From Lysinibacillus contaminans (GTDB taxonomy: Bacteria; Bacillota; Bacilli; Bacillales_A; Planococcaceae): DNA of 64,000 bases. The translations under genes and the position numbers were made by a program. The notes under the pieces were generated by a model, which was not told the origin of the DNA, did no database searches, and saw only the letters and a program-made list of their open reading frames with translations. Shown here one piece after another: positions 54,654-63,749 of this stretch (position 1 is the first letter of the stretch; every line of letters starts with the position of its first letter). Location: positions 2,418,001 through 2,482,000 of the forward strand of contig NZ_LGRV01000003.1 in assembly GCF_001278945.1 (NCBI RefSeq), written 5' to 3'.

Positions 54654-54709
54654 TTTCTAGACGTTTAGTGAAATTTAGGTGAAGTTGCAAAATTTCTCTC
54701 GTCTAGAAA
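54654..54709. repeat. 10-bp inverted repeat in the ctaA/ctaB intergenic region
   Basis: Perfect arms TTTCTAGACG (54654-54663) and CGTCTAGAAA (54700-54709), 36 nt apart, lie upstream of ctaB in the 325-nt divergent region. They could be regulator half-sites or a leader hairpin. Apart from the ctaA -10 box I see nothing else in this intergenic region. Confidence 0.6.
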
Positions 54710-54888
54710 AATAATTAAAATCATCATATCTATAGTAAATCATTTACTAAATTGAATTGTGAAGGTTAAAGCACGAAATTATGAACAATTTGTGAATTGG
54801 AACCAACATCTATTATTGTAACCTCTTTACAAGTTGTTTTTTCCAATTATTTTCGTTATCATCTAGTAGCAGTAACATTATGCGAAGG

Positions 54889-54894
54889 TATAAT
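54889..54894 (+). promoter_or_regulatory. candidate -10 box of ctaA
   Basis: A perfect TATAAT 29 nt before the ctaA start, without a recognisable -35 (GTAGCA at 17 nt). That would fit an activator-dependent promoter; in B. subtilis ctaA is ResD-activated. No ResD site was assigned. Confidence 0.5.
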
Positions 54895-54923
54895 GTGGAC
54901 AGATAAAGTAGGTGAATTATTTT

Positions 54924-55844
54924 ATGCAACACAACAGATACATGAAGTGGTTTGCTGTTGCCGCTTCGGTTGGAATGCTCTTCATTTTGATTGGTGGGGC
55001 ACTCGTGACGAAAACAGATAGTGGCTTGGGCTGTGGTCGAAACTGGCCGGATTGTAACGGTTCTCTTATTCCAAAAGAAATTACACCGGAAGTATTAATC
55101 GAATTTTCACATCGTGTCGTAACAGGTGTCGTATCGATTTCAATTCTCGGGTTAACAATTTGGACTTGGCGTAAACTCGGTCATATTCGTGAAGTAAAAT
55201 TTTTAGGGTCTTTAGCGATGTTTTTCTTAATTGCACAAGCTTTAATTGGTGCAGCTCAAGTTTTATGGGGCCAAGGAGATTTCATTTTAGCACTTCATTT
55301 CGGAATTTCACTTATTTCCTTCGCAGCCGTTCTACTTCTTTCTATGATAGTTTTTGAAGTTGATAGAAAGTTTGATGCTGACCAAGTGTTTATTGGAAAA
55401 AAATTACGTTGGCACACGATTGCTGTCACAATTTATTCTTATTTAGTCGTTTATACAGGCGCTCTTGTACGTCATACAGATTCAAGTTTGGTCTGTCCAG
55501 ATTGGCCGTTTTGTTACAATGAAACACCATTTGGATTACCAAATAACATGTATGAGTGGGTACAAATGGGACATCGCCTCGCTGTTCTTATTATTTTCAT
55601 CTGGATTGCATACATAACGTGGCATGCAGTAAAAGAATACAAAGATCAACGCGTCATTTATTGGGGCTGGATCATTGCCTTCAGTATCGTTGTATTACAA
55701 GTTATAGCCGGTATGTTAGTCGTACTGACAAGATTAAACTTAACAATTGCTTTAGTTCATTCATTACTCATTTCACTCTTATTTGGTTTACTTTGTTACA
55801 TGATTATGCTCGTTTCACGTAGTAACCATAATGAGAAAAGGTAA
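54924..55844 (+). CDS. ctaA: heme A synthase
   Basis: Oxidises the C8 methyl of heme O to give heme A. The 306-residue protein has eight membrane segments, the extracytoplasmic Cys pair CGRNWPDC, EFSHRVVTG (ExxxH region), and second-half histidines HTDSSLVCPDWPFC, MGHRLAV and LVHSLL. ATG 54924 follows AGGTGA. It is divergent from ctaB and ends at a strong terminator. Confidence 0.96.
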   Translation: MQHNRYMKWFAVAASVGMLFILIGGALVTKTDSGLGCGRNWPDCNGSLIPKEITPEVLIEFSHRVVTGVVSISILGLTIWTWRKLGHIREVKFLGSLAMFFLIAQALIGAAQVLWGQGDFILALHFGISLISFAAVLLLSMIVFEVDRKFDADQVFIGKKLRWHTIAVTIYSYLVVYTGALVRHTDSSLVCPDWPFCYNETPFGLPNNMYEWVQMGHRLAVLIIFIWIAYITWHAVKEYKDQRVIYWGWIIAFSIVVLQVIAGMLVVLTRLNLTIALVHSLLISLLFGLLCYMIMLVSRSNHNEKR

Positions 55845-55852
55845 ATAATTTC

Positions 55853-55892
55853 AAAAAATCGACAGTACATGGAAATGTATGTCGATTTTTTT
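55853..55892 (+). terminator. terminator after ctaA
   Basis: The stem AAAAAATCGACA-TACAT / ATGTA-GTCGATTTTTT with a 4-nt loop and a T run. Confidence 0.9.
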
Positions 55893-55901
55893 TAGGTAAT
55901 T

Positions 55902-55973
55902 CTATTCTTTTTTTGTAGTTTCCGAGCCACTCGCACCTTGAATTACCTTTACGAATTCATATACAGAATTCAT
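55902..55973 (-). CDS. possible 23-residue small protein
   Basis: In the 380-nt gap between ctaA and pycA, ATG 55973 is preceded by AAGGGG at 8 nt and opens a 23-codon frame (MNSVYEFVKVIQGASGSETT...). I do not recognise it. The rest of the gap (55974-56224) shows only AT-rich sequence with a weak TATAAA-like element near 56060. It may equally be the remnant of a lost gene. Confidence 0.25.
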   Translation of the reverse strand: MNSVYEFVKVIQGASGSETTKKE

Positions 55974-56224
55974 TTGGGATACCCCTTATTTCTTTTCCAA
56001 CCGCTAGTACATGACACAACACCTCTAATTAGTGCTTTGTCTACCCTCTTCTACTAATTTATAATATGGCGTCCATGTTCTGTAGGAGCTATCTCAATTA
56101 ATCTCACATTATATTTGGTTGTGTCGCTTGATAGACGATTATCACCTTAACAAAATTTCCTGATTGATCCACTAATACTTGTAGTGTTAGACTATCGAAT
56201 TTTTCTAAATATAAAAATAAGTAA

Positions 56225-56265
56225 AAAAGCTATTAACACGCTGTCTAAGCCGTGTAATAGCTTTT
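56225..56265 (-). terminator. terminator after pycA
   Basis: The stem AAAAGCTATTAACACG / CGTGT-AATAGCTTTT (one bulge) with a 10-nt loop and six T on the minus strand. Confidence 0.92.
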
Positions 56266-56277
56266 ATATGTTAGTCA

Positions 56278-59200
56278 TTATTCAATTTCAATTAAAAGGT
56301 CACCTGTTGAAATGGCATCGCCTGCAGTCGCATAAACCTCTTTGACAACACCGTCTTTCGGTGCTTGTACAGTCGTTTCCATCTTCATGGCTTCAGTAAT
56401 AAGTAAGTGGTCACCACGTTTTACTGTACTACCCTTAGATACTACTACTTTTAATACCGTACCTGGCATCGTTGCACCAATTTGATTTGGATTGCTTGGA
56501 TCAGCCTTTAACGCAATGCTACCATCTACTTCAACCGTCATATCCTGAATAACAAGCTCACGAGATTGACCGTTTAACTCGAAGTACATAACCCGTGTCC
56601 CATCATGCTGCGGCTCACCAATTGATACTAGTTTAATAATAAGCGTTTTTCCTTTTTCAATTTCCACTTCAATTTCCTCACCTAATTTCAAACCATATAA
56701 AAATGTAGGTGTATCTAATACGGAAATATTGCCAAAGGAATCAACTATTTTTGAATATTCTTCAAATACTTTCGGATAAAGCGCATATGCTAAAACATCT
56801 TTTTTTGTCACAGAACGATTCAATTTACTTTCTAAAACGGCTTCTAATTGTTCGAAATTTACAGACTCTAACAGCTCACCAGGACGTACTGTAATTGCTT
56901 CACGATCCTTTAATACCACTTTCTGCAGTTCTTTTGGGAAACCACCATGAGCTTGTCCTAAATAGCCTTGGAAGAATTCTATAACCGAGTCTGGGAAGTC
57001 AATCTGTTGTCCCTTAGTCAGGACATTATCTTCGTCCAGATCATTCTGAACCATGAATAGAGCCATATCGCCAACCACTTTTGATGACGGTGTTACTTTC
57101 ACGATGTCACCAAATAGTAAGTTCACACGTGAATACATATGCTTTACTTCATCCCAACGATCGCCTAGTCCTACTGCTTTCGCTTGTTGCTGTAAGTTAC
57201 TGTACTGCCCGCCTGGCATTTCATGAACATAAATTTCAGAATGTGGGCTCATCATTCCGCTCTCAAAATCTTTATAGTATTTACGCACATCTTCCCAGTA
57301 ATAAGAAAGTTTTTCAAGAGATTCAATGTCGGCACGTACCTCACGCTGACTGCCCTTCATTGCATAATAGAGTGAGTTAGCGCTTGGTTGGGATGTTAAA
57401 CCTGCCATCGAACCAAGTGCTGTATCAATGATATCCACACCTGCTTCAATTGCTTTTGCATATAAGTAAATTCCGTTACCACTTGTATCATGGGTATGCA
57501 AATGAATTGGTAAACTTGTAGATTCTTTTAGCTCAGAAATTAAACGGTATGCCGCTTCTGGCTTCAGTAAACCGGCCATATCTTTAATTGCTAAAATATG
57601 CGCACCTGTTGCCTCTAGCTCTTTCGCCATATCTTTGTAGTATTGTACTGAATATTTCGCTCGTGAATCGTCTAAAATATCACCAGTGTAACAGATTGCA
57701 GCTTCTGCTACTTTACCTGACTGTCGTGCTGCATCGATGGCTACTTCCATTCCTTTAATCCAGTTTAAGCTATCGAAAATACGGAATACATCAATACCTG
57801 ATTCTGCTGATTCTGCGATAAATTCACGGATTAAATTATCTGGGTAGTTCGTATATCCTACTGCATTTGCACCACGTAGTAACATTTGGAACAACACGTT
57901 CGGAACTTGTTTTCTTAATTTTGCTAAACGTTCCCACGGATCTTCTTTTAAGAAACGGTACGCTACGTCAAATGTTGCCCCGCCCCACATTTCTAGCGAG
58001 AAGTAGTTGTGCATCATACGCGCTGTTTCATCTGCAATTTGGTACATATCCTGCGAACGGACACGTGTAGCAAGTAATGATTGATGGGCATCACGGAATG
58101 TAGTATCCGTTAACAAAACATCATCTTGCGCTAAAATCCATTTCGCAAGCCCTTCAGCACCTTGTGACTCCAAAATTTGTTTCGTTCCTGATAAAGGCTG
58201 TCCATGCAAGTCTACTATTGGCTTAATAGGCTGTGTAAAAATGGGCTTTGCCTTCTTCTCTACACCCGGGAAGCCATTTAACGTGACATTTCCGATATAG
58301 CTTAACAGCTTTGTCCCACGGTCTTTACGTTCAGGAAACTCAAATAATTCAGGAGTTGTATCGATAAAACTTGTATCAAATGCACCCGATAAAAACTTTT
58401 CGTGCACGACCACATTATTTAAAAATGGAATATTTGTTTTCACCCCACGAATACGGAACTCTTTTAAATTTCGGTCCATTTTCGCTGCAGCTTCTTTAAA
58501 CGTCATACCAGATGTCGAAATTTTCACAAGTAATGAATCATAATAAGGTGTGACAACAGCACCTTGGAAGCCGTTTCCTGCATCTAATCGTACCCCAAAG
58601 CCACCACTAGAACGATATACCATAAGCTTTCCTGTATCTGGCATAAAACCATTTGTAGGATCTTCAGTAGTCACTCGCGCTTGAATCGCAAAGCCAAATA
58701 ACGGGATATCCGCCTGCTTCGGAATATGAATTTCCTCGCTATGCAGACTATATCCAGCCGCTACTTTAATTTGTGCATGGACAATATCTATCCCAGTAAT
58801 CATTTCTGTGATTGTATGTTCTACTTGAATACGAGGGTTTACTTCGATGAAATAAAAATTTTCACCCGCGACCAAAAATTCAACTGTCCCAGCATTTATG
58901 TACGAGACATTTTGCATTAGTTTAACAGCTGCATCACAAATTCTATTTCTTAAATCTTCTGAAATCGAGTTCGATGGTGCGATTTCTACAACTTTCTGAT
59001 GACGACGTTGAATTGAACAATCTCGCTCATATAAATGCACGATATTGCCTTCCTTGTCCCCAATAATTTGAACTTCTATATGCTTCGGATTTAATATGCA
59101 TTTTTCTACATAAACTTCATCTGACCCAAACGCCGCTTTTGCCTCTGATTTGGCACGGTCATAAGCCGACTGAATATCATCTTTCGTTTGTACGACACGC

Positions 59201-59721
59201 ATGCCACGACCACCGCCACCTAAAGCAGCTTTAATCATAAGAGGGAAACCATGTTGATCACCAAATGCGAGCACCTCTTCAACAGAAGAAACAGGTCCAT
59301 CTGTACCTGGGATTACTGGAATATCCGCATTAACAGCTTGTTCACGAGCCTTCACTTTATCACCAAACATGTCTAGATGTTTGGACGTTGGTCCGATGAA
59401 CGTAATACCTTCCTCTTCACAACGGCGTGCAAAATCAACATTTTCAGATAAAAAACCATATCCAGGATGAATCGCATCAACATTAGCATCTTTTGCAATT
59501 GCAATGATGCCCTCGATGTCTAAATACGCATCAATCGGTTTCTTACCAGCACCTACTAAATATGCTTCATCTGCTTTAAAACGATGGAAAGCAGCACTGT
59601 CCTCACGGGAATAAATTGCGACAGTGTTAATCTTAAGCTCCGTACATGCACGGAAAATACGAATTGCGATTTCTCCTCTATTTGCTACAAGAATCTTGTT
59701 GATTGGACCCATTGGACTCAT
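56278..59721 (-). CDS. pycA: pyruvate carboxylase
   Basis: Carboxylates pyruvate to oxaloacetate with biotin, ATP and bicarbonate. The 1147-residue single-chain enzyme has a biotin carboxylase domain (1-450; KILVANRGEIAIRIFRAC, ATP-grasp GGGGRGMRVV), a carboxyltransferase domain (about 530-800; LTDTTFRDAHQSLLATRVR), a conserved allosteric/linker region, and a biotinyl domain with the biotin-accepting Lys1113 in EAMKME. ATG 59721 follows AAGGAGG, 11 nt after the ftsW stop, so it is likely co-transcribed with ftsW, as in B. subtilis. Confidence 0.98.
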   Translation of the reverse strand: MSPMGPINKILVANRGEIAIRIFRACTELKINTVAIYSREDSAAFHRFKADEAYLVGAGKKPIDAYLDIEGIIAIAKDANVDAIHPGYGFLSENVDFARRCEEEGITFIGPTSKHLDMFGDKVKAREQAVNADIPVIPGTDGPVSSVEEVLAFGDQHGFPLMIKAALGGGGRGMRVVQTKDDIQSAYDRAKSEAKAAFGSDEVYVEKCILNPKHIEVQIIGDKEGNIVHLYERDCSIQRRHQKVVEIAPSNSISEDLRNRICDAAVKLMQNVSYINAGTVEFLVAGENFYFIEVNPRIQVEHTITEMITGIDIVHAQIKVAAGYSLHSEEIHIPKQADIPLFGFAIQARVTTEDPTNGFMPDTGKLMVYRSSGGFGVRLDAGNGFQGAVVTPYYDSLLVKISTSGMTFKEAAAKMDRNLKEFRIRGVKTNIPFLNNVVVHEKFLSGAFDTSFIDTTPELFEFPERKDRGTKLLSYIGNVTLNGFPGVEKKAKPIFTQPIKPIVDLHGQPLSGTKQILESQGAEGLAKWILAQDDVLLTDTTFRDAHQSLLATRVRSQDMYQIADETARMMHNYFSLEMWGGATFDVAYRFLKEDPWERLAKLRKQVPNVLFQMLLRGANAVGYTNYPDNLIREFIAESAESGIDVFRIFDSLNWIKGMEVAIDAARQSGKVAEAAICYTGDILDDSRAKYSVQYYKDMAKELEATGAHILAIKDMAGLLKPEAAYRLISELKESTSLPIHLHTHDTSGNGIYLYAKAIEAGVDIIDTALGSMAGLTSQPSANSLYYAMKGSQREVRADIESLEKLSYYWEDVRKYYKDFESGMMSPHSEIYVHEMPGGQYSNLQQQAKAVGLGDRWDEVKHMYSRVNLLFGDIVKVTPSSKVVGDMALFMVQNDLDEDNVLTKGQQIDFPDSVIEFFQGYLGQAHGGFPKELQKVVLKDREAITVRPGELLESVNFEQLEAVLESKLNRSVTKKDVLAYALYPKVFEEYSKIVDSFGNISVLDTPTFLYGLKLGEEIEVEIEKGKTLIIKLVSIGEPQHDGTRVMYFELNGQSRELVIQDMTVEVDGSIALKADPSNPNQIGATMPGTVLKVVVSKGSTVKRGDHLLITEAMKMETTVQAPKDGVVKEVYATAGDAISTGDLLIEIE

Positions 59722-59732
59722 TGGAATCCTCC

Positions 59733-60911
59733 TTATGAAATTGTTTTTTTTCTTTCTACCCTTTCAAACATGGAAACATTTACTAATATCCCCATAGCTA
59801 AAGATAGCATGATTATAGATGTCCCGCCATAACTAATGAAAGGTAGCGTGACACCGGTTAACGGGATTAACCCAGTTACACCGCCAAGATTAATAAATGA
59901 TTGGAAGCCAATCCAACTAGCTATACCAGCCGCAATCATGCGTGCTAATGGATCTTTTGTACGTAGTGCGATAGAAAAACCTCTATATATTATAAAGCCT
60001 AAACCACCTAAGACGATGAGAACACCCCAGATACCGAGCTCCTCCATAATAATCGCCATAATAAAATCCGTTTGTGGTTCTGGCAAATACCCTAATTTTT
60101 GTATGGACTGACCTAACCCTCTACCCTCTAAGCCACCTCCGCCAATCGCATAATAGCCATTGACTACCTGATGCCCCGACCCATCTTCATAATCGAATGG
60201 ATTAATATAGGATTTAATTCGCCCGATACGACTATCTGTTAATATATCGCCTTTTAATGTAAAGAGTATGGCTAAAATAATACCACCAAACGCACCTAAT
60301 ACACCAAAGAATTTCCAAAATGTCTTAAATGGTATACCACTTGCAGCGACAACTGAAATCGCAATTCCACATAAAATAATTACGGCTCCTAAATCTGTTT
60401 CAAAAGCTACACAAGCAACGACCAAAATCCATAGAAGAATCGGATAAAATATTTCAGTTGGCTGTAGTTTTTCAAATGTATATTTTTGTGCCTTGCGATA
60501 AAAAGCCGCAGAAAAGTATAAAATAATAAATAGTTTCGCATATTCAGAAGGTTGGAAACTACCTAATCCAGGTACTTTAATCCAGCTTTGTGAACCTAAC
60601 TCCCCGCCAATACCTTTTACTTTTACCCAAGTAAATAACACAACTAATACAACTGTAAGCAATAACATAATATTTTTGTTTGCATAGTGTTTATACGGGA
60701 AAAAGGCTGCTACTGCAAACGCCAAAAACGCTACTATTAAATTTTTCACTTGTCTTGCATAAAAGTAGTCTGGCGCTTCGTCTTCTAGCACAATCGCTAC
60801 CATCATACTAGAGCTATAAATCATTACTAATCCAAACAAACTTAGCAATAATACCGTGAAAAATAATGGATAATCAAAATTTTGAGCATATCGTTTTAAA
60901 TATTTATTCAT
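59733..60911 (-). CDS. ftsW: SEDS septal peptidoglycan polymerase FtsW
   Basis: A 392-residue SEDS glycosyltransferase with ten membrane segments. Motifs: LGSQSWIKVPGLGSFQPSEYAKL, FETDLGAVIIL, YLPEPQTDFIMAIIMEELG and LPFISYGGTSIIML. Location between ylaN and pycA is that of B. subtilis ftsW, which polymerises septal glycan with PBP2B. The paralogue in the dcw cluster is taken as SpoVE. Compared with it, FtsW has a longer loop with acidic residues (NPFDYEDGSGHQ). Confidence 0.93.
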   Translation of the reverse strand: MNKYLKRYAQNFDYPLFFTVLLLSLFGLVMIYSSSMMVAIVLEDEAPDYFYARQVKNLIVAFLAFAVAAFFPYKHYANKNIMLLLTVVLVVLFTWVKVKGIGGELGSQSWIKVPGLGSFQPSEYAKLFIILYFSAAFYRKAQKYTFEKLQPTEIFYPILLWILVVACVAFETDLGAVIILCGIAISVVAASGIPFKTFWKFFGVLGAFGGIILAILFTLKGDILTDSRIGRIKSYINPFDYEDGSGHQVVNGYYAIGGGGLEGRGLGQSIQKLGYLPEPQTDFIMAIIMEELGIWGVLIVLGGLGFIIYRGFSIALRTKDPLARMIAAGIASWIGFQSFINLGGVTGLIPLTGVTLPFISYGGTSIIMLSLAMGILVNVSMFERVERKKTIS

Positions 60912-60932
60912 TGCGAGAACCTCGTTCTAGAA

Positions 60933-60968
60933 AAAAAACTCAAATCGCACATTGCGTTTTGAGTTTTT
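60933..60968 (-). terminator. terminator between ylaN and ftsW
   Basis: The stem AAAAACTCAAA-CGCA / TGCG-TTTGAGTTTTT (one mismatch) with flanking A and T tracts, 5 nt after the ylaN stop. ftsW must have a promoter in the 20-nt gap beyond, or rely on read-through. Confidence 0.85.
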
Positions 60969-60973
60969 TCTTT

Positions 60974-61255
60974 TTATTTGTCTGTATACGCGTCATGTAG
61001 TACAGAAAGTTCCTTCTCGAGTGAATCGAGAATTCCTTTGCCTTTTTCGCGTTCAATAAGTCCTAGCTTCACAGCAAAGTCAATTTCACGTGATAGGCCG
61101 AACATTTGTGTATCTAATACTTCTTCATATAAAGGGCATTGTGGCATTGTCAAGTGATCCATTTGTACTCGAATGAGGCGAGCAATTTTATCTGCATCAG
61201 CAACTAAAAGTTCCAAAGCCTTCTCTTGAAAAGAAGTTTGTGATTTCGTATCCAT
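60974..61255 (-). CDS. ylaN: YlaN family protein (DUF1507)
   Basis: A 93-residue helical protein ([55 protein letters not shown]). YlaN is essential in B. subtilis under iron limitation and has been reported to bind iron and Fur. It starts at ATG 61255 behind GGGGGCG and is the neighbour of ftsW, as in Bacillus. Confidence 0.93.
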   Translation of the reverse strand: MDTKSQTSFQEKALELLVADADKIARLIRVQMDHLTMPQCPLYEEVLDTQMFGLSREIDFAVKLGLIEREKGKGILDSLEKELSVLHDAYTDK

Positions 61256-61437
61256 GAGGACGCCCCCATTATCTGATATTTCTTCGATTCTATCTTAATA
61301 AAGTTTATCTTTTAGTTGCTAAAATTGCAAGTGTCTTCACCATAAAATAGAGAATTCGATTTATATTTCTTTATTATCTCAGGTAATTAGCGTTATACTA
61401 TTTCTTGGATATACAAGATTTGAGGAGGACTTCTAAC

Positions 61438-61938
61438 ATGGAAATAATTATTCCTATTAAAGGCGCAGTTACATACCAACTTACATTAGATCCGACAGTA
61501 TGGATCTTCGATGATCGTAAATTAGATTTAAAGACTCACTTCAACCCAAAAGAAGAAGAGGAAGATGCCGATACAAAATATATGCGCGAAGTCGGAGCAC
61601 ACTGGTCACGTGAAATTATGGAAGGCGCAACTTTCCCTCCAACATTAAAATCAGAACGGAAATTTGACCGTAAAGGTATGGAAACAGGTACTTTTGGTAT
61701 TGAATTACACCATTTTTTGAAAAATGCCGAGATTAAACCTGAAGCGACAAAAATCGTCATTGAATGTAAAGATGGCGAAGAGTATACCTTCACAATTGAA
61801 GAAGCTCATACATTTATTTTAAAATATAGCCAAGATGGTAAGCCGCTCACTGAAGATGGTCCTGTTCATGTAATATTCGGCAACGGAGCAAATATCGACA
61901 ATCCAATCAAGCACGTTTTAGCCTTTCGTGCTGAATAG
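61438..61938 (+). CDS. conserved hypothetical protein (YlaL-like)
   Basis: A 166-residue soluble acidic protein (MEIIIPIKGAVTYQLTLDPTVWIFDDRKLDL ... GTFGIELHHFLKNAEI ... PIKHVLAFRAE). By position next to ylaN and ylaI it should correspond to YlaL. I know of no established function. ATG 61438 follows GAGGAGG at 8 nt; a TTG-started longer frame is not supported. Co-transcribed with the ylaI-like gene, 12 nt downstream. Confidence 0.75.
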   Translation: MEIIIPIKGAVTYQLTLDPTVWIFDDRKLDLKTHFNPKEEEEDADTKYMREVGAHWSREIMEGATFPPTLKSERKFDRKGMETGTFGIELHHFLKNAEIKPEATKIVIECKDGEEYTFTIEEAHTFILKYSQDGKPLTEDGPVHVIFGNGANIDNPIKHVLAFRAE

Positions 61939-61950
61939 GGAGGAAATACT

Positions 61951-62154
61951 ATGCGCGTAAAATGTGTCATCTGCGATACAATTGGCCAATTAGACGACGA
62001 TTTACCGTTAGCAAAAAAATTACGAAATCGACCGATTAATACGTATATGTGCGACGTATGTCACACTCGCATTGCAGAAAATACAACGGCAAGAATTGAA
62101 ACAGGAAACTTTCGCTTCTACCGTTCTTCTCCACAAATGGATAAAGAATTTTAA
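61951..62154 (+). CDS. ylaI: YlaI family zinc-ribbon protein (DUF2197)
   Basis: A 67-residue protein with two CxxC pairs (CVIC at residues 5-8 and CDVC about residue 33-36), a small zinc ribbon, followed by a basic and aromatic tail (NFRFYRSS). Function unknown. AGGGAGG precedes the ATG. Second gene after the YlaL-like gene and ends at a strong terminator. Confidence 0.88.
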   Translation: MRVKCVICDTIGQLDDDLPLAKKLRNRPINTYMCDVCHTRIAENTTARIETGNFRFYRSSPQMDKEF

Positions 62155-62189
62155 AAACAGGGTGTCTCCTATTCGAGACACCCTGTTTT
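62154..62189. terminator. bidirectional terminator between ylaI and the ABC permease gene
   Basis: A 15-bp perfect stem (AAAACAGGGTGTCTC / GAGACACCCTGTTTT) with a 6-nt loop. Confidence 0.93.
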
Positions 62190-62194
62190 ATGAT

Positions 62195-62989
62195 TTAATC
62201 TTGATTTTTAATAAGCTTCTTTTCAATTAACTCAACAACTTGATACATAATCGTCGCAAAAACCGCGATTATTAGTAACGACATTAGCACGAGATTAAAG
62301 TTAAACACTTGGAAGCCGTAAATGATTAAATAGCCAAGTCCTTTTGAAGAAACTAAAAATTCTCCTACAATTACTCCTACCCATGATAACCCTACATTTA
62401 CTTTTAATGTCGAGATAATTGTTGGAAAAGAAGCGGGCAAAATAACCTCTTTAAATATTTGCCATCTCTTCGCTCCAAATGTTTGCATCACCTTGCTATA
62501 GTTCGGGTCAACCCCTTTGAAGGCGGTGTATACGACAATGGTTGTAATAATGACTGAAATCAGTGCACCCATCGCCATAATCGAAATATACCCTGGTCCA
62601 AGTGCAACAATTAAAATCGGACCAAGCGCTACTTTCGGCATTGCATTTAAAATGACTAAATACGGATCTAATACTTTCGATATCATCGGCGACCACCATA
62701 ATACCATTGCAAGCAATGTACCGAGTAACGTTCCGACGATAAAGCCGACAACCGTCTCCATCAGCGTAACACTTACGTGTATCATCAATGTGCCATCGCT
62801 AACCTTTTCGACGAAAGTTAGCCAAACACGAGACGGCGAGCTAAAGATTAAACGGTCAATCCAATCATTTCTCGAAAACAACTCCCACCCGCCAAAAAAC
62901 AGTAGCAATATAACTAATTGATAGAGTCTCACAAAGCGCCGTTCTTTTTTTAGTGATTTCTGATACCGTTCAAATAATGTATTATCCAA
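62195..62989 (-). CDS. ABC transporter permease (nitrate/sulfonate/pyrimidine type)
   Basis: A 264-residue permease with six membrane segments and the EAA loop ([46 protein letters not shown]), of the SsuC/TauC/ThiX group. TTG 62989 is the likely start: AAGGAG lies 10 nt upstream and the start overlaps the ATPase stop by 8 nt. A longer frame upstream lies within the ATPase gene. The imported compound (sulfonate, thiamine precursor or other) is not determined by the sequence. Confidence 0.88.
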   Translation of the reverse strand: MDNTLFERYQKSLKKERRFVRLYQLVILLLFFGGWELFSRNDWIDRLIFSSPSRVWLTFVEKVSDGTLMIHVSVTLMETVVGFIVGTLLGTLLAMVLWWSPMISKVLDPYLVILNAMPKVALGPILIVALGPGYISIMAMGALISVIITTIVVYTAFKGVDPNYSKVMQTFGAKRWQIFKEVILPASFPTIISTLKVNVGLSWVGVIVGEFLVSSKGLGYLIIYGFQVFNFNLVLMSLLIIAVFATIMYQVVELIEKKLIKNQD

Positions 62990-63749
62990 GGCTTTCAAGC
63001 TCCTTCCAAATCGATTGGAAAACTCCTCCATACGATGGATGTTGCCTTGCATCAAATGGAGATAGTCCTTGGAGTTCTTTCGGTATATCGAAAACTTTAT
63101 GCAACTTACCTGGATTTGCTGAAAATAAGAAAACCCGTTCACTCATTGCAATCGCTTCGCCAATATCATGTGTAACAAGGACTGCTGTTTTATGATAAGT
63201 TTTTAAAGTTTCCACTACTAAATCTTCAAGCTTCAGTTTCGATTGATAGTCCAGAGCAGAGAATGGTTCATCTAATAGTAAAATTTTAGGATTAACAGCT
63301 AATGTTCTCGCTAAAGCGACACGCTGGCGCATCCCCCCAGATAATTCCCGCGGATAATAACGTCCAACATTGGGTAAGCCGACTTCTTGTAAGAGGGCGT
63401 TCGCTGTTACTTTATGTGTCTTATTTTGGCGATCAGTTAATTTCAATCCGATGGTAACATTGTCTTCGATCGTTTTCCAAGGAAATAAATAATCTTGCTG
63501 AAGCATATAGCCAATGAGTGATTTATTATGTTCCGCTATTTCTTCCCCATCAATCAATATTTTACCTTCCGTTGCAGGAAACAACCCAGCAATAATAGAT
63601 AATAACGTTGTTTTTCCGCAACCACTTGGCCCGATAAACGACACAAACTCACCTTCACGAATGGATAAATTTATATCGTATAAAACTTCTTTTGCCTCTT
63701 TGCTTGAAAAATAACTATGGTGAATATTCTCAAGCTGTAGAAAGTCCAT
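62982..63749 (-). CDS. ABC transporter ATP-binding protein
   Basis: A 255-residue ATPase with Walker [10 protein letters not shown] (about 41-49), Q-loop [10 protein letters not shown], signature LSGGMRQR, Walker [13 protein letters not shown] and switch His (VTHDIGEAI). It belongs to the SsuB/TauB/ThiZ group. ATG 63749 overlaps the stop of the substrate-binding protein gene by 1 nt (TAATG), so the three importer genes form one unit. Confidence 0.94.
   Translation of the reverse strand: MDFLQLENIHHSYFSSKEAKEVLYDINLSIREGEFVSFIGPSGCGKTTLLSIIAGLFPATEGKILIDGEEIAEHNKSLIGYMLQQDYLFPWKTIEDNVTIGLKLTDRQNKTHKVTANALLQEVGLPNVGRYYPRELSGGMRQRVALARTLAVNPKILLLDEPFSALDYQSKLKLEDLVVETLKTYHKTAVLVTHDIGEAIAMSERVFLFSANPGKLHKVFDIPKELQGLSPFDARQHPSYGGVFQSIWKELESLG

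Noticed and set aside
62517..62921. 134-codon plus-strand open frame in the permease gene
   Set aside because: Antisense to the ABC permease membrane segments; the Ile/Thr-rich translation is a by-product.
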